In this document: in pieces, positions 1 to 6,210 of the stretch
How positions within the stretch are numbered: position 1 is the stretch's first letter
How the letters are laid out: each line of letters opens with the position of its first letter
Source: a virus
Length of the DNA: 37,516 nt
Virus record (IMG/VR): IMGVR_UViG_3300027668_000044
Span: 1-37,516 of that record
Direction: 5' to 3' (one strand)
The notes under the pieces: model-generated
What the model was told of the DNA's origin: nothing
What the model saw: the letters and a program-made list of their open reading frames with translations, nothing else
Databases searched by the model: none
Position numbers and translations under genes: made by a program

Positions 1-72
1 GAATAAACAAGACAAATTATATGCTTTTACATCTTTTATTGTGATTTTTACCATTGTTATATTTACTTGCAT
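1..72 (-). CDS. Partial small ORF running off the left edge
   Basis: An ATG at 72 opens a minus-strand frame with 24 codons and no stop before the window edge. If the window is circular, the frame continues into the right end for four codons and stops at a TGA that overlaps the ATG of the small ORF at 37505 (ATGA overlap), giving a 28-residue protein. It would lie downstream of the DUF5522 gene in the same leftward arm. No family is recognised. The ORF is short and could be chance; the junction-spanning overlap is the only real support. Confidence 0.3.
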   Translation of the reverse strand, partial: MQVNITMVKITIKDVKAYNLSCLF

Positions 73-87
73 ATAGTTAATTGTATT

Positions 88-109
88 GGGGAGGTAACCA
101 CACCCCCCC
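88..109. other. G/C-rich hairpin between small minus-strand ORFs
   Basis: GGGGAGG (88-94) can pair with CCCCCCC (103-109), with one G-T pair, around an 8-base loop. In AT-rich DNA this block stands out. It lies just after the DUF5522 stop. No U-tract follows on either strand, so it is not a classical intrinsic terminator; it may be an RNA-processing or pausing hairpin. Confidence 0.35.
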
Positions 110-155
110 TCTACTACTCAGGCTGAAAAATTAAAAGCTTTTTAGGTCTTACCCT

Positions 156-332
156 TTATTTATTATTAGTTATTTCCTGAGTATTCTTTTTTATATAAGG
201 GCAGTGTTTGCATTTGTTGTCGCAACAATACCCTCTTTTTAAATGATGTTTTTCAGTAAATACAATAAATCCTTCTTCTGATTCATAATATTCATCCTTA
301 TCTAAAACATCTGTTTTTCTTACCTTTTTCAT
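156..332 (-). CDS. DUF5522 family small Cys-rich protein
   Basis: This 58-residue protein has the pattern YY, VFTEKHHLKRGYCC, then CKHCPY, which matches the DUF5522 family known from Bacteroidetes chromosomes (usual form FTExYHLxRGxCCxNGCRHCPY). Four cysteines (residues 36, 37, 41 and 44) plus His43 and His29/His30 suggest a small metal-binding fold; the biochemical role of the family is not established. It follows the primase-helicase gene in the leftward arm but has its own promoter overlapping that gene's end. The ATG at 332 is the only one that keeps the conserved N-terminal half. It looks like a host-derived gene. Confidence 0.8.
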   Translation of the reverse strand: MKKVRKTDVLDKDEYYESEEGFIVFTEKHHLKRGYCCDNKCKHCPYIKKNTQEITNNK

Positions 333-340
333 TATAGTTG

Positions 341-371
341 CAAATGTAATAAAAATATTTTAAATTTCCAA
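341..371 (-). promoter_or_regulatory. Bacteroidetes-type promoter for the DUF5522 gene
   Basis: On the minus strand TTG (371-369), a 20-base spacer and TACATTTG (348-341) match the Bacteroidetes -33/-7 consensus TTG-(19..21)-TAnnTTTG. The upstream element lies inside the last codons of the primase-helicase gene. Only 8 bases separate the -7 box from the ATG, so the transcript would have almost no leader. Confidence 0.65.
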
Positions 372-2051
372 CTGTTTTATTGTTTTTATATATGGAGAGT
401 TATCTGCATGTTCACCAACCTCACTATATCTACCGTTCTGAAGGTTATAATTAAATACAGCCTCACCTATTTCTCCAATATGCCTAAACTTAACTTTCTG
501 CACATATACATGACTTAATCCTGTCTCAAAATTTCTATATACAGTAATACCATTATCCACTTGATTATAAAAGTTGGCAGAACCTGCAATATCATAAAGT
601 GTAGGTACATCATATAATCCATTATCCTTCTTTTGCATTTTACGAGGATGTGCTACTAGGAATATATGAATATCATATTTTTGTTTAAATATAGTCAGCT
701 TAGTTAAGAACTCATTAATATACTGAGTTTCACTTTGAGAGCCAAATGGAGCACTAATTTTATTGTATGGGTCAATAATCAATCCCTTTATACCATGTCT
801 CTTAATTAATCCTGCTGCTGATTCTAATATAGCATCTATAGTGAAAACATCTCCATCAGGCCTAATCCAATTAAAACTTTTAGATATAAATGACTTTGCC
901 TGATTCAATTCTTCTCTTGACATTCTTTCAAATTTAGTCATATCTCTAAATGACTTACCTATAAACTTTTCTGCTAAAACAGAGAAGTGTAACTGTAAAG
1001 GATAATGTTCAGGAGAAAATACACCAAACTTCCAATCATTTTGTGCCGCCAACTTAATACACATGTGCTCTAACCAATTACTTTTACCATGAGTAGGTAC
1101 TCCAGTTATTACAGTTAATTGAGATGTTGTAAATGAAAATAAATTATCAAATGTTGTATGCCCAGTAGTGTCCCCTCGTTGTAATCCATTCTTATATAAA
1201 TCATCAATATCAATATCAAAACTATCTACACCTAAAACACCCTCTAAAGGATATGCTTTGGCATCATCAATAAAACTTGATATATCATTTTGCTGTTCTT
1301 GTAGAGCTTCATTAGCATCTTTAAAGTCCTTAAAGTCAACACGATAACATATATCCCTACCTAATCTTCTTGATAGCTCTTCTGCAAGTTTTCTCCCTGG
1401 CTCATCATTATCCGTTGCTATATAAACTTTTTTTAGATTATCAGGGAAATCTTTTAGATATTTTAATTCAAGATTAGAAGCCCCATTAGGAACTGAAACA
1501 CAATTTTTATATCCTGCTTCATAAAATGATAACTTATCAACCTCTCCTTCAACTATAATAGCCTCCTCACACCCTTTTAAATCATCTAAGCCATACAGAA
1601 CTCTCTCAGCATCTTTAACTAGCTTAAAGTTCTTCTGAGCGTCTCTATACTTAACGTTAACAAGTTCTGAGTCTTTATAATAATTAAACTGTATAGTATT
1701 TCTGTCTGATTGTACTTGTGGCATATATGTAATGCCTTCACTAACCTTATTTTCAATTAATGTTTTTTCTGATATACCTCTTCCTGCAAAGTACTTTATC
1801 ATGCCATCACTATATTTAGATATATTAGGGATGTGTTTTGGTTTTACGAATATTGTTTTCTCCATGTAGTTATTTTGTTTTTTTAATCCTCCCTTCCAAC
1901 CACAGTTGTGGCAATTCCAAACCCCTTCATCTATATTTACAGATAGACATGGGTCAGATTTTTTTTTCCTATCATAAGAGCATTTTGGACATTTAGTTTT
2001 AACTTGACCTGAGTTCCTCTTGATTGTTATGCCATTATCATGAAAGGTCAT
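360..2051 (-). CDS. Bifunctional DNA primase/helicase (TOPRIM primase + DnaB/T7 gp4-type helicase)
   Basis: This 563-residue protein has the T7 gp4-like layout. A zinc ribbon has Cys21-x2-Cys24 and Cys47-x2-Cys50. A TOPRIM domain follows at about 160-245, with the EGE motif at 168-170 and the DND motif at 214-216. A RecA/DnaB-type ATPase covers about 290-540, with Walker A GVPTHGKS at 317-324, a Walker B-like LIIDPYNK and a later LVAHPRK segment. It would unwind the phage DNA and prime lagging-strand synthesis. Its start overlaps the stop of the upstream winged-helix gene by 4 bases, so the two are probably translationally coupled. All key motifs are present. No DNA polymerase is seen in the window, so the host polymerase is presumably used. 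Confidence 0.93.
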   Translation of the reverse strand: MTFHDNGITIKRNSGQVKTKCPKCSYDRKKKSDPCLSVNIDEGVWNCHNCGWKGGLKKQNNYMEKTIFVKPKHIPNISKYSDGMIKYFAGRGISEKTLIENKVSEGITYMPQVQSDRNTIQFNYYKDSELVNVKYRDAQKNFKLVKDAERVLYGLDDLKGCEEAIIVEGEVDKLSFYEAGYKNCVSVPNGASNLELKYLKDFPDNLKKVYIATDNDEPGRKLAEELSRRLGRDICYRVDFKDFKDANEALQEQQNDISSFIDDAKAYPLEGVLGVDSFDIDIDDLYKNGLQRGDTTGHTTFDNLFSFTTSQLTVITGVPTHGKSNWLEHMCIKLAAQNDWKFGVFSPEHYPLQLHFSVLAEKFIGKSFRDMTKFERMSREELNQAKSFISKSFNWIRPDGDVFTIDAILESAAGLIKRHGIKGLIIDPYNKISAPFGSQSETQYINEFLTKLTIFKQKYDIHIFLVAHPRKMQKKDNGLYDVPTLYDIAGSANFYNQVDNGITVYRNFETGLSHVYVQKVKFRHIGEIGEAVFNYNLQNGRYSEVGEHADNSPYIKTIKQLEI

Positions 2052-2653
2052 AATATCATTCCCTTTAAGTTACCAGTAGTTATGCCATCACTTACAATAC
2101 AAACCTCATCATTCCAGCACTCTTGATTTAACCAGGCAGATGCGTGTTTTCTAAATTTCTTATCAGGAGTTGACTTAACATATATTGGGGCTATCTTAAT
2201 GCACCTGTTACAATCATCTAATGATAATTTTATAAATTTATCTCTTGCAGGTTTCTTAGATACTTGCTTATCGTAAATTTCCCAAAATATTTCAAAAAGC
2301 TTATTCTTTTCTTTATTACTTGTATTACTAACTGTATTACTATGTTTTAACTTTTGTGGTATAGGGTCATTAACCTTTGTTAAAGAGGTCTTTAATATTC
2401 TTTTGTTACCCTCTGATTGTAATATAGTTGAATTTACAAAGCCTTTATTTATTAAGCTGCTTATAACTAAAGAAACCCTTGTAGTTGATAGGTTAAAGAA
2501 TTTAGCAAAGTAATTATTATTGGCATAACACCCATTATCATTATTCAGAGAATCAATCTCAACAAGAAAAACTTTTTCTTGAAGAGTCAATTCAGATGAT
2601 TCCCAAACTTCAGCAGGAATCCAAATACCTTTAAATTTTCTTTTATTTTTCAT
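2048..2653 (-). CDS. Winged-helix replication initiator/replisome organiser-like protein
   Basis: The 201-residue protein opens with a segment (about 8-80) typical of phage replication organisers: GIWIPAEVW, a helix ending LTLQEKVFLVEIDSL, then NNNYFAKFFNLSTTRVSLVISSLINKGFV, a clear winged helix-turn-helix. A basic, less conserved linker follows, and a C-terminal region has FWEIYDKQ and KFRKHASAWLNQECWND, the kind of short helix motif often seen in helicase-loading initiator proteins. It sits directly upstream of the primase-helicase with a 4-base overlap, which supports a role in origin recognition or helicase loading. The origin it would bind is not identified. Confidence 0.7.
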   Translation of the reverse strand: MKNKRKFKGIWIPAEVWESSELTLQEKVFLVEIDSLNNDNGCYANNNYFAKFFNLSTTRVSLVISSLINKGFVNSTILQSEGNKRILKTSLTKVNDPIPQKLKHSNTVSNTSNKEKNKLFEIFWEIYDKQVSKKPARDKFIKLSLDDCNRCIKIAPIYVKSTPDKKFRKHASAWLNQECWNDEVCIVSDGITTGNLKGMIL

Positions 2654-2827
2654 TTATATAAAAGGTTCTTTATTCCTAAATTCATTTAAAGAATGTGTTT
2701 TAGAATCAAGTTCTTTTTGCATATATCTAAAGGTTTTATCCATAACAAAATACATCCACATACCACCAAAAAAAAGTCCTATACCAAATACCATAAATGT
2801 TATTGCTAAGTTTTGTATTATTTCCAT
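2654..2827 (-). CDS. Small single-pass membrane protein
   Basis: The 57-residue protein starts with MEIIQN and has one strong hydrophobic segment (about residues 7-29, with GIGLFFGGMWMYFV), followed by a charged tail with KTFRYMQKELDSK that could form a short coiled coil. Start 2827 was chosen because a longer reading to 2875 would run back through the preceding gene; this start leaves one base between the genes. It abuts the initiator gene at 2653. The function is unknown; its place in the replication arm suggests an early membrane protein. Confidence 0.6.
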   Translation of the reverse strand: MEIIQNLAITFMVFGIGLFFGGMWMYFVMDKTFRYMQKELDSKTHSLNEFRNKEPFI

Positions 2828-2828
2828 T

Positions 2829-3047
2829 TTATATTTTATTAAGTTTATATTCACTAAAGTTAACCTTCTCTCCAAACCTATTAGAACTACTTATCATTTC
2901 TGATTCTATATTGTTACCATCTTCTTTTAGGTTAAAAATAACTGCTGCTAATCTCATGATACCATAATCCCTAAAGGCATCTAATGGGGTTATTGAACCA
3001 TAATTATTTAAGTGCCTCATTACTTTTTGTTTTTGATTGAATTTCAT
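2829..3047 (-). CDS. HTH domain protein (HTH_39-like)
   Basis: At 72 residues it carries the pattern MKFNQKQKVMRHLNNYGSIT then PLDAFRDYGIMRLAAVIFNLKEDG, which matches the small phage helix-turn-helix family in which the second helix is AFxxYGIxRLAAxIxxLR. The C-terminal RFGEKVNFSEYKL forms the wing. It probably binds DNA as a regulator of the early arm. A GC-rich hairpin (3066-3089) lies between it and the SSB-like gene upstream. Confidence 0.75.
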   Translation of the reverse strand: MKFNQKQKVMRHLNNYGSITPLDAFRDYGIMRLAAVIFNLKEDGNNIESEMISSSNRFGEKVNFSEYKLNKI

Positions 3048-3065
3048 TTTGTTTTTTTTTAATTA

Positions 3066-3089
3066 AGAGGAGGCCCTATTGCCCCCTCT
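3066..3089 (-). other. Intergenic GC-rich hairpin between SSB-like and HTH genes
   Basis: AGAGGAGG (3066-3073) pairs with CCCCCTCT (3082-3089) with one A-C mismatch and an 8-base loop. It stands out in AT-rich DNA. There is no U-tract on the minus strand, so it may be an mRNA processing or attenuation structure rather than a strong terminator. Confidence 0.35.
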
Positions 3090-3104
3090 CGTTATTAATT
3101 TGTT

Positions 3105-3389
3105 TTAGAATGGTAAATCATCCTTACTATTACTAGCAACTTCAACCATCTTGCTTGAAGCTTTTTTAGAGTCTGGTTTCCAAGGGTCAACCTGAACGTA
3201 ATGGGTTATTCCTTTATCTGAAGGCTCTTTTCTTTTATTTATTATAAGATTAGCCCATCCATTATCCGATACAGATTTTAACTCAGATATAAAGTCATCA
3301 ACTTTAACACTCATTTTTAACTGTGTACCTCCATTATCAAATTGTTTTTCTTTGATAACGATTCCATTTACATACTTTTTTTCTTCCAT
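3105..3389 (-). CDS. Single-stranded DNA-binding protein-like
   Basis: The 94-residue protein ends in an acidic tip, SKDDLPF, the hallmark of bacterial SSB C-termini, which recruits partner proteins through the last hydrophobic residues. The body contains a beta-rich core (YVNGIVIKEKQFDNGGTQLKMSVKVDDF, then GWANLIINKRKE and ITHYVQVDPW) that could form a compact OB fold, although it is shorter than the usual 110-170 residues. It lies among replication genes, which supports a role in coating single-stranded phage DNA. The fold assignment is inferred; the tail is directly visible. Confidence 0.65.
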   Translation of the reverse strand: MEEKKYVNGIVIKEKQFDNGGTQLKMSVKVDDFISELKSVSDNGWANLIINKRKEPSDKGITHYVQVDPWKPDSKKASSKMVEVASNSKDDLPF

Positions 3390-3438
3390 ATTTATATATT
3401 TAATTTTTGGAACTATTAAGGTCGTTCCATTAACCTAT

Positions 3439-3864
3439 TTAAGATGTCATCATTAAAGATGTTTTCTTCTTTTCTAATCTATTAATTAACCTTTCAAGTG
3501 ATGCTATTTGTATTCCAATATCATGTTTCTCTGCTGTATCATAGTTTCCCCAAAATGTTTCTGATATTTTAGTGTAAACTTCTCTATAATCAGCACACCA
3601 TTTAAAATTATCATTATGTATTTTACAATAATATACTATAGTTGAGTGGTTTCTTCCTATAACAGCACCTGCCTGGACAACAGTAAGGCCTAACTCCATG
3701 TGAAGCATATATCCTATAACACTTCTTGCTAAAACCTTCTCCCTCTCTCTTCCCTTTCCTTTAATACTGTAATCTTCAACCCCAGTTATAACATCCACCA
3801 CCCCAAAAAGTAATTCAATTTTATTGTTCATTACTTCATTTACGTTATTAATAATATCTACCAT
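3439..3864 (-). CDS. DnaA domain IV-like DNA-binding protein
   Basis: Residues 38-100 of this 141-residue protein resemble only the C-terminal DNA-binding domain of the replication initiator DnaA: REREKVLARSVIGYML, LTVVQAGAVIGRNHSTIVYY. The GRNHSTI segment at 70-76 corresponds to the GRDHSTV signature that reads DnaA boxes. The AAA+ ATPase domain is missing altogether, so it cannot be a complete initiator; it may bind DnaA-box-like sites or regulate. The C-terminal 35 residues look coiled-coil (IASLERLINRLEKKK). Its start overlaps the end of the next upstream gene by 17 bases. Confidence 0.75.
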   Translation of the reverse strand: MVDIINNVNEVMNNKIELLFGVVDVITGVEDYSIKGKGREREKVLARSVIGYMLHMELGLTVVQAGAVIGRNHSTIVYYCKIHNDNFKWCADYREVYTKISETFWGNYDTAEKHDIGIQIASLERLINRLEKKKTSLMMTS

Positions 3865-4369
3865 TTAATATGTTTTTAGCCTTCCTATAAGTTATTTTTA
3901 AATCTCTTTCTTTAACTGTTTCTTTTAATACCTTCAAGGCATGTATCAATCTTTCTTTTGGATTTTTAATGTGTTTAAATGATTCTTCATTATTATCTAA
4001 AATTGATGTTATTTTTATCTCTAAACAATCTTTAAAATATAATTCTAATGTTTTTGATTTTAAAGTGAACTCATGTATTCTTTCACCAAGCAATCCTAAC
4101 CCATCATATTTGTCATTTTTAAAATAAAACACAGGGCTTTTTGACCATAATTTTAAAGGTATTTGTTCAAAGAATTTTATATAATCATCCACCTTTATAT
4201 ATATGGCCTCAGGCCTTGCATCTATAAATTCTTTTATCATAAAATTGAGTATACCTCTCACTTCTCTATTATTTGTAGTTTCTTCTAAGTACCTCTTGAA
4301 ATTGGTCTCTACAGTCCCTTGGGCAATCGTTTTCTTCAAGGTCTCTGATAATGTCTGCTGCTTCTCCAT
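3848..4369 (-). CDS. Hypothetical protein, early arm
   Basis: This 173-residue protein is not recognised. It is mostly helical and charged, with an aromatic-rich middle (DDYIKFFEQIPLKLW, PVFYFKND) and a basic C-terminus. The first 33 codons overlap the preceding gene in another frame by about 100 bases, which is long even for a phage. A GTG at 4261 (residue 37) or ATG at 4240 (residue 44) could therefore be the real start, giving about 137 or 130 residues. It lies between recombination and replication genes. Confidence 0.6.
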   Translation of the reverse strand: MEKQQTLSETLKKTIAQGTVETNFKRYLEETTNNREVRGILNFMIKEFIDARPEAIYIKVDDYIKFFEQIPLKLWSKSPVFYFKNDKYDGLGLLGERIHEFTLKSKTLELYFKDCLEIKITSILDNNEESFKHIKNPKERLIHALKVLKETVKERDLKITYRKAKNILNGRYY

Positions 4370-4511
4370 AAGTTAAATCGTTTAAATTAATATTTGAGTA
4401 TTGTGTTGCTGTTGCTGAGGTATGTAATAGTTGTTCTATCCTACCCATCTGATATAAGGAGCACTGGTCATCTAGGTGCTCATCTATCCAATCATGCTCT
4501 TTTGAAGTCAT
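4269..4511 (-). CDS. Hypothetical protein following the annealing-protein gene
   Basis: Starting at 4511 it has 80 residues (MTSKEHDWIDEHLDD...). Further starts at 4520 and 4547 would overlap the upstream gene by 29 or 56 bases. The C-terminus has LTYGEAADIIRDLEEND followed by a CPRDC pair, a helix pattern often seen in short phage proteins next to recombination genes. Function is unknown. Its 3' end overlaps the next gene's longest form by about 100 bases. Confidence 0.6.
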   Translation of the reverse strand: MTSKEHDWIDEHLDDQCSLYQMGRIEQLLHTSATATQYSNINLNDLTYGEAADIIRDLEENDCPRDCRDQFQEVLRRNYK

Positions 4512-4881
4512 CTGCTTCATCTTCTCCAAAAACACCCCCTTGCTCATAGAAACCAGCTAATTTTAAACAACTTCTACTCATAGCTCTCTTCTCTGCCATA
4601 GCAACTGGATAGGAGTTTTGATTATTCATAGGAGCAGCCTCTCCATAAGTCTCAATAACCCTGTCCCCCATTTTAGCTGTTGCCTTTATAATAACACATT
4701 TAGTGTCGTCTGAGTTATAGATTAAATCAAAATTGATTTCAATATTATTGGCAGCCTGAATTTTGTCTATGCCACTTCTTGTGATTATCTGGTAGAATTT
4801 ATGTTTGAAAACATCTTCTTTTGTTAAATTATTTTGAATAAATAATCTTCTTAGTGTTTCTTGCTTAGTTTCTTTTTCCAT
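4492..4881 (-). CDS. Putative single-strand annealing/recombination protein
   Basis: The 129-residue protein contains KIQAANNIEINFDLIY, a central beta region (CVIIKATAKMGDRVIETYGEAAPMN) and the strongly patterned stretch YPVAMAEKRAMSRSCLKLAGFYEQG ending in acidic GEDEADDF. This A-E-K-R-A-xx-R layout is seen in phage ERF/Rad52-like annealing proteins and in related small phage proteins. It is shorter than typical family members, so the match is tentative. It sits at the head of the early arm near the SSB-like gene, and a RusA-type resolvase is encoded at 36.1 kb, which would fit a recombination set. Confidence 0.5.
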   Translation of the reverse strand: MEKETKQETLRRLFIQNNLTKEDVFKHKFYQIITRSGIDKIQAANNIEINFDLIYNSDDTKCVIIKATAKMGDRVIETYGEAAPMNNQNSYPVAMAEKRAMSRSCLKLAGFYEQGGVFGEDEADDFKRA

Positions 4882-5038
4882 TTTCTTTTGGTTTTAATGT
4901 GTTAATAATTTGTTTTAATGATTCTTTCTGATTCGGCTCTGCTAATTGGAAAACCTCTCTCTCATACCTTTCAATTAAAGTTTCTTGTGAAAGTTCATGT
5001 TTTCTCATGTTTTCTAATAGCTTTTTATTTTGTCCCAT
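4865..5038 (-). CDS. Small hypothetical protein, first gene of the leftward arm
   Basis: An ATG at 5038 opens a 57-residue frame ending at a TAA (4865) inside the start of the annealing-like gene, a 17-base overlap. The product is charged and helical (MRKHELSQETLIERYEREVF, ESLKQIINTLKPKENG). It follows the putative leftward promoter at 5065-5096 with a 26-base A/T-rich leader. No known family is recognised. Position suggests the first product made in infection. Confidence 0.7.
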   Translation of the reverse strand: MGQNKKLLENMRKHELSQETLIERYEREVFQLAEPNQKESLKQIINTLKPKENGKRN

Positions 5039-5043
5039 TTTTA

Positions 5044-5068
5044 TTTTTTAAAGATTAATATATACAAA
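5044..5068 (+). repeat. 25-bp direct repeat, left copy, in the divergent promoter region
   Basis: TTTTTTAAAGATTAATATAT plus ACAAA is repeated at 5186-5210 with a single base difference (24/25). Viewed from the minus strand this copy covers the leader of the leftward arm and touches its -7 box. The paired copies around the divergence suggest a shared operator for a regulator. Confidence 0.7.
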
Positions 5069-5096
5069 TTAACAACAAATATATTAAACTACCAAA
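5065..5096 (-). promoter_or_regulatory. Putative leftward early promoter
   Basis: On the minus strand TTTG (5096-5093), a 20-base spacer and TTAATTTG (5072-5065) match the Bacteroidetes promoter with one mismatch in the -7 box. An alternative perfect TATATTTG at 5083-5076 has no -33 partner at the right distance. It lies 26 bases before the first gene of the leftward arm. Confidence 0.5.
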
Positions 5097-5185
5097 TTTT
5101 AAAGCTATTATTTAACTTTATTCCACAAATTACCTAACCTGACCCTAAAGTTGCTTAAAATATACTATATATATCCGTACTATTG

Positions 5186-5210
5186 TTTTTTAAAGACTAA
5201 TATATACAAA
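5186..5210 (+). repeat. 25-bp direct repeat, right copy, before the protease gene
   Basis: This copy differs from 5044-5068 by one base and ends three bases before the ATG of the head protease. It would fall in the 5' leader of the rightward transcript. With the left copy it brackets the 120-bp divergent intergenic region. Confidence 0.7.
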
Positions 5211-5213
5211 AAT

Positions 5214-6185
5214 ATGAATTGGTATAATATAAAAAATTTATCTGAATCCTCTACAGAAGTAGTTATTTATGATGAGATAGGAGCTTGGGGTGTAGATTCC
5301 AAATCCTTTATAGAGGAAGTAAAACAAATATCCACAGAGAATATTCTGTTAAGAATAAACTCCCCAGGCGGTTCAGTTATAGATGGTCTATCTATACATG
5401 ACGCAATTAAGCGTATGCCTCAGAACGTAACCGCACAAATTGAAGGCTTGGCAGCTTCTATTGCTTCTATTATAGCACTAGGGGCAGACCAAGTAACTAT
5501 GAGCGAAAATAGCTTATTTATGATTCATAATGTATGGGGTGGAGAAACAGGAGGGGCAAAAGACATGAGGAAGGCTGCTGACTTGATGGACAAGATGGGA
5601 GACAGACTCGTAAATATTTATGTAGGTAAGACAGGTTTAGACGAATCAACTATCCGTAATTGGATGGATGAGGAAACTTGGTTTACCGCAGACGAAGCTT
5701 TAGAGGCAGGGTTTATTAATTTAGTTGAAAAACCTATTGCTTTAGCGGCTAAGTATGATGTTCAAAAACTCAACTATAAAAACAAGAGTTTAGTAGTTGA
5801 TATGTTTAATTCTAATAAAAAAATAAAAAAAATGGAAAACCAAATTGAAGAGTTAAAGAATTTTATCTCTGACCTTTTTAACAAAAAAGAAAGCGTTAAG
5901 GAAGTAAAAATCCTTGACAACGAAGAAGTTATGGCTAAGATTAGTTCATTAGAAGGGTCTATTTTAGATTCTAATAAAAATGTAACTGACCTTACTGAGG
6001 CTTTGGGAGAAAAAGAATCTAATATTGTTGCTTTATCTGATGAGGTGAAGTCTTTAGAAGAGAAATTAGCTAAGTTGAATGGAACTCCTAGTTCTATTGT
6101 ACCTGAAAGCGACCCTAATCCATCAGAGGATAGTGTGGTTGTTAACGCATGGGCAACTGTAGCAGTAGATATATTTAATTCATAA
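5214..6185 (+). CDS. ClpP-like head maturation protease fused to a scaffold domain
   Basis: The 323-residue protein has a ClpP/S49-type serine protease domain (about 1-190): LLRINSPGGSVIDG forms the oxyanion-side loop, GLAASIAS carries the likely nucleophile Ser82, and MIHNVWG carries His105; acidic residues near 138-150 could complete the triad. Residues about 207-300 are a charged coiled coil typical of scaffolds, ending in a Pro/Ser/Glu-rich tail. A protease fused to scaffold just before the capsid gene is the classical head-assembly arrangement. ATG 5214 was chosen; upstream in-frame codons run through the repeat and promoter region. An internal ATG at residue 207 may make scaffold alone. 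Confidence 0.93.
   Translation: MNWYNIKNLSESSTEVVIYDEIGAWGVDSKSFIEEVKQISTENILLRINSPGGSVIDGLSIHDAIKRMPQNVTAQIEGLAASIASIIALGADQVTMSENSLFMIHNVWGGETGGAKDMRKAADLMDKMGDRLVNIYVGKTGLDESTIRNWMDEETWFTADEALEAGFINLVEKPIALAAKYDVQKLNYKNKSLVVDMFNSNKKIKKMENQIEELKNFISDLFNKKESVKEVKILDNEEVMAKISSLEGSILDSNKNVTDLTEALGEKESNIVALSDEVKSLEEKLAKLNGTPSSIVPESDPNPSEDSVVVNAWATVAVDIFNS
5832..6185 (+). CDS. Nested in-frame scaffold protein (internal start)
   Basis: Methionine 207 of the protease-scaffold polypeptide is preceded by an A-only leader, AATAAAAAAATAAAAAAA then ATG, nearly the same as the leader of the capsid gene (AATAAAAAAATAAAACA then ATG). This start would give a 117-residue coiled-coil protein (MENQIEELKNF...) without the protease, like lambda Nu3 inside C. 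The reading frame is the same as the long gene's. The start is visible in the sequence; that it is used is inferred. Confidence 0.6.
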   Translation: MENQIEELKNFISDLFNKKESVKEVKILDNEEVMAKISSLEGSILDSNKNVTDLTEALGEKESNIVALSDEVKSLEEKLAKLNGTPSSIVPESDPNPSEDSVVVNAWATVAVDIFNS

Positions 6186-6210
6186 TAAACAAAAATAAAA
6201 AAATAAAACA

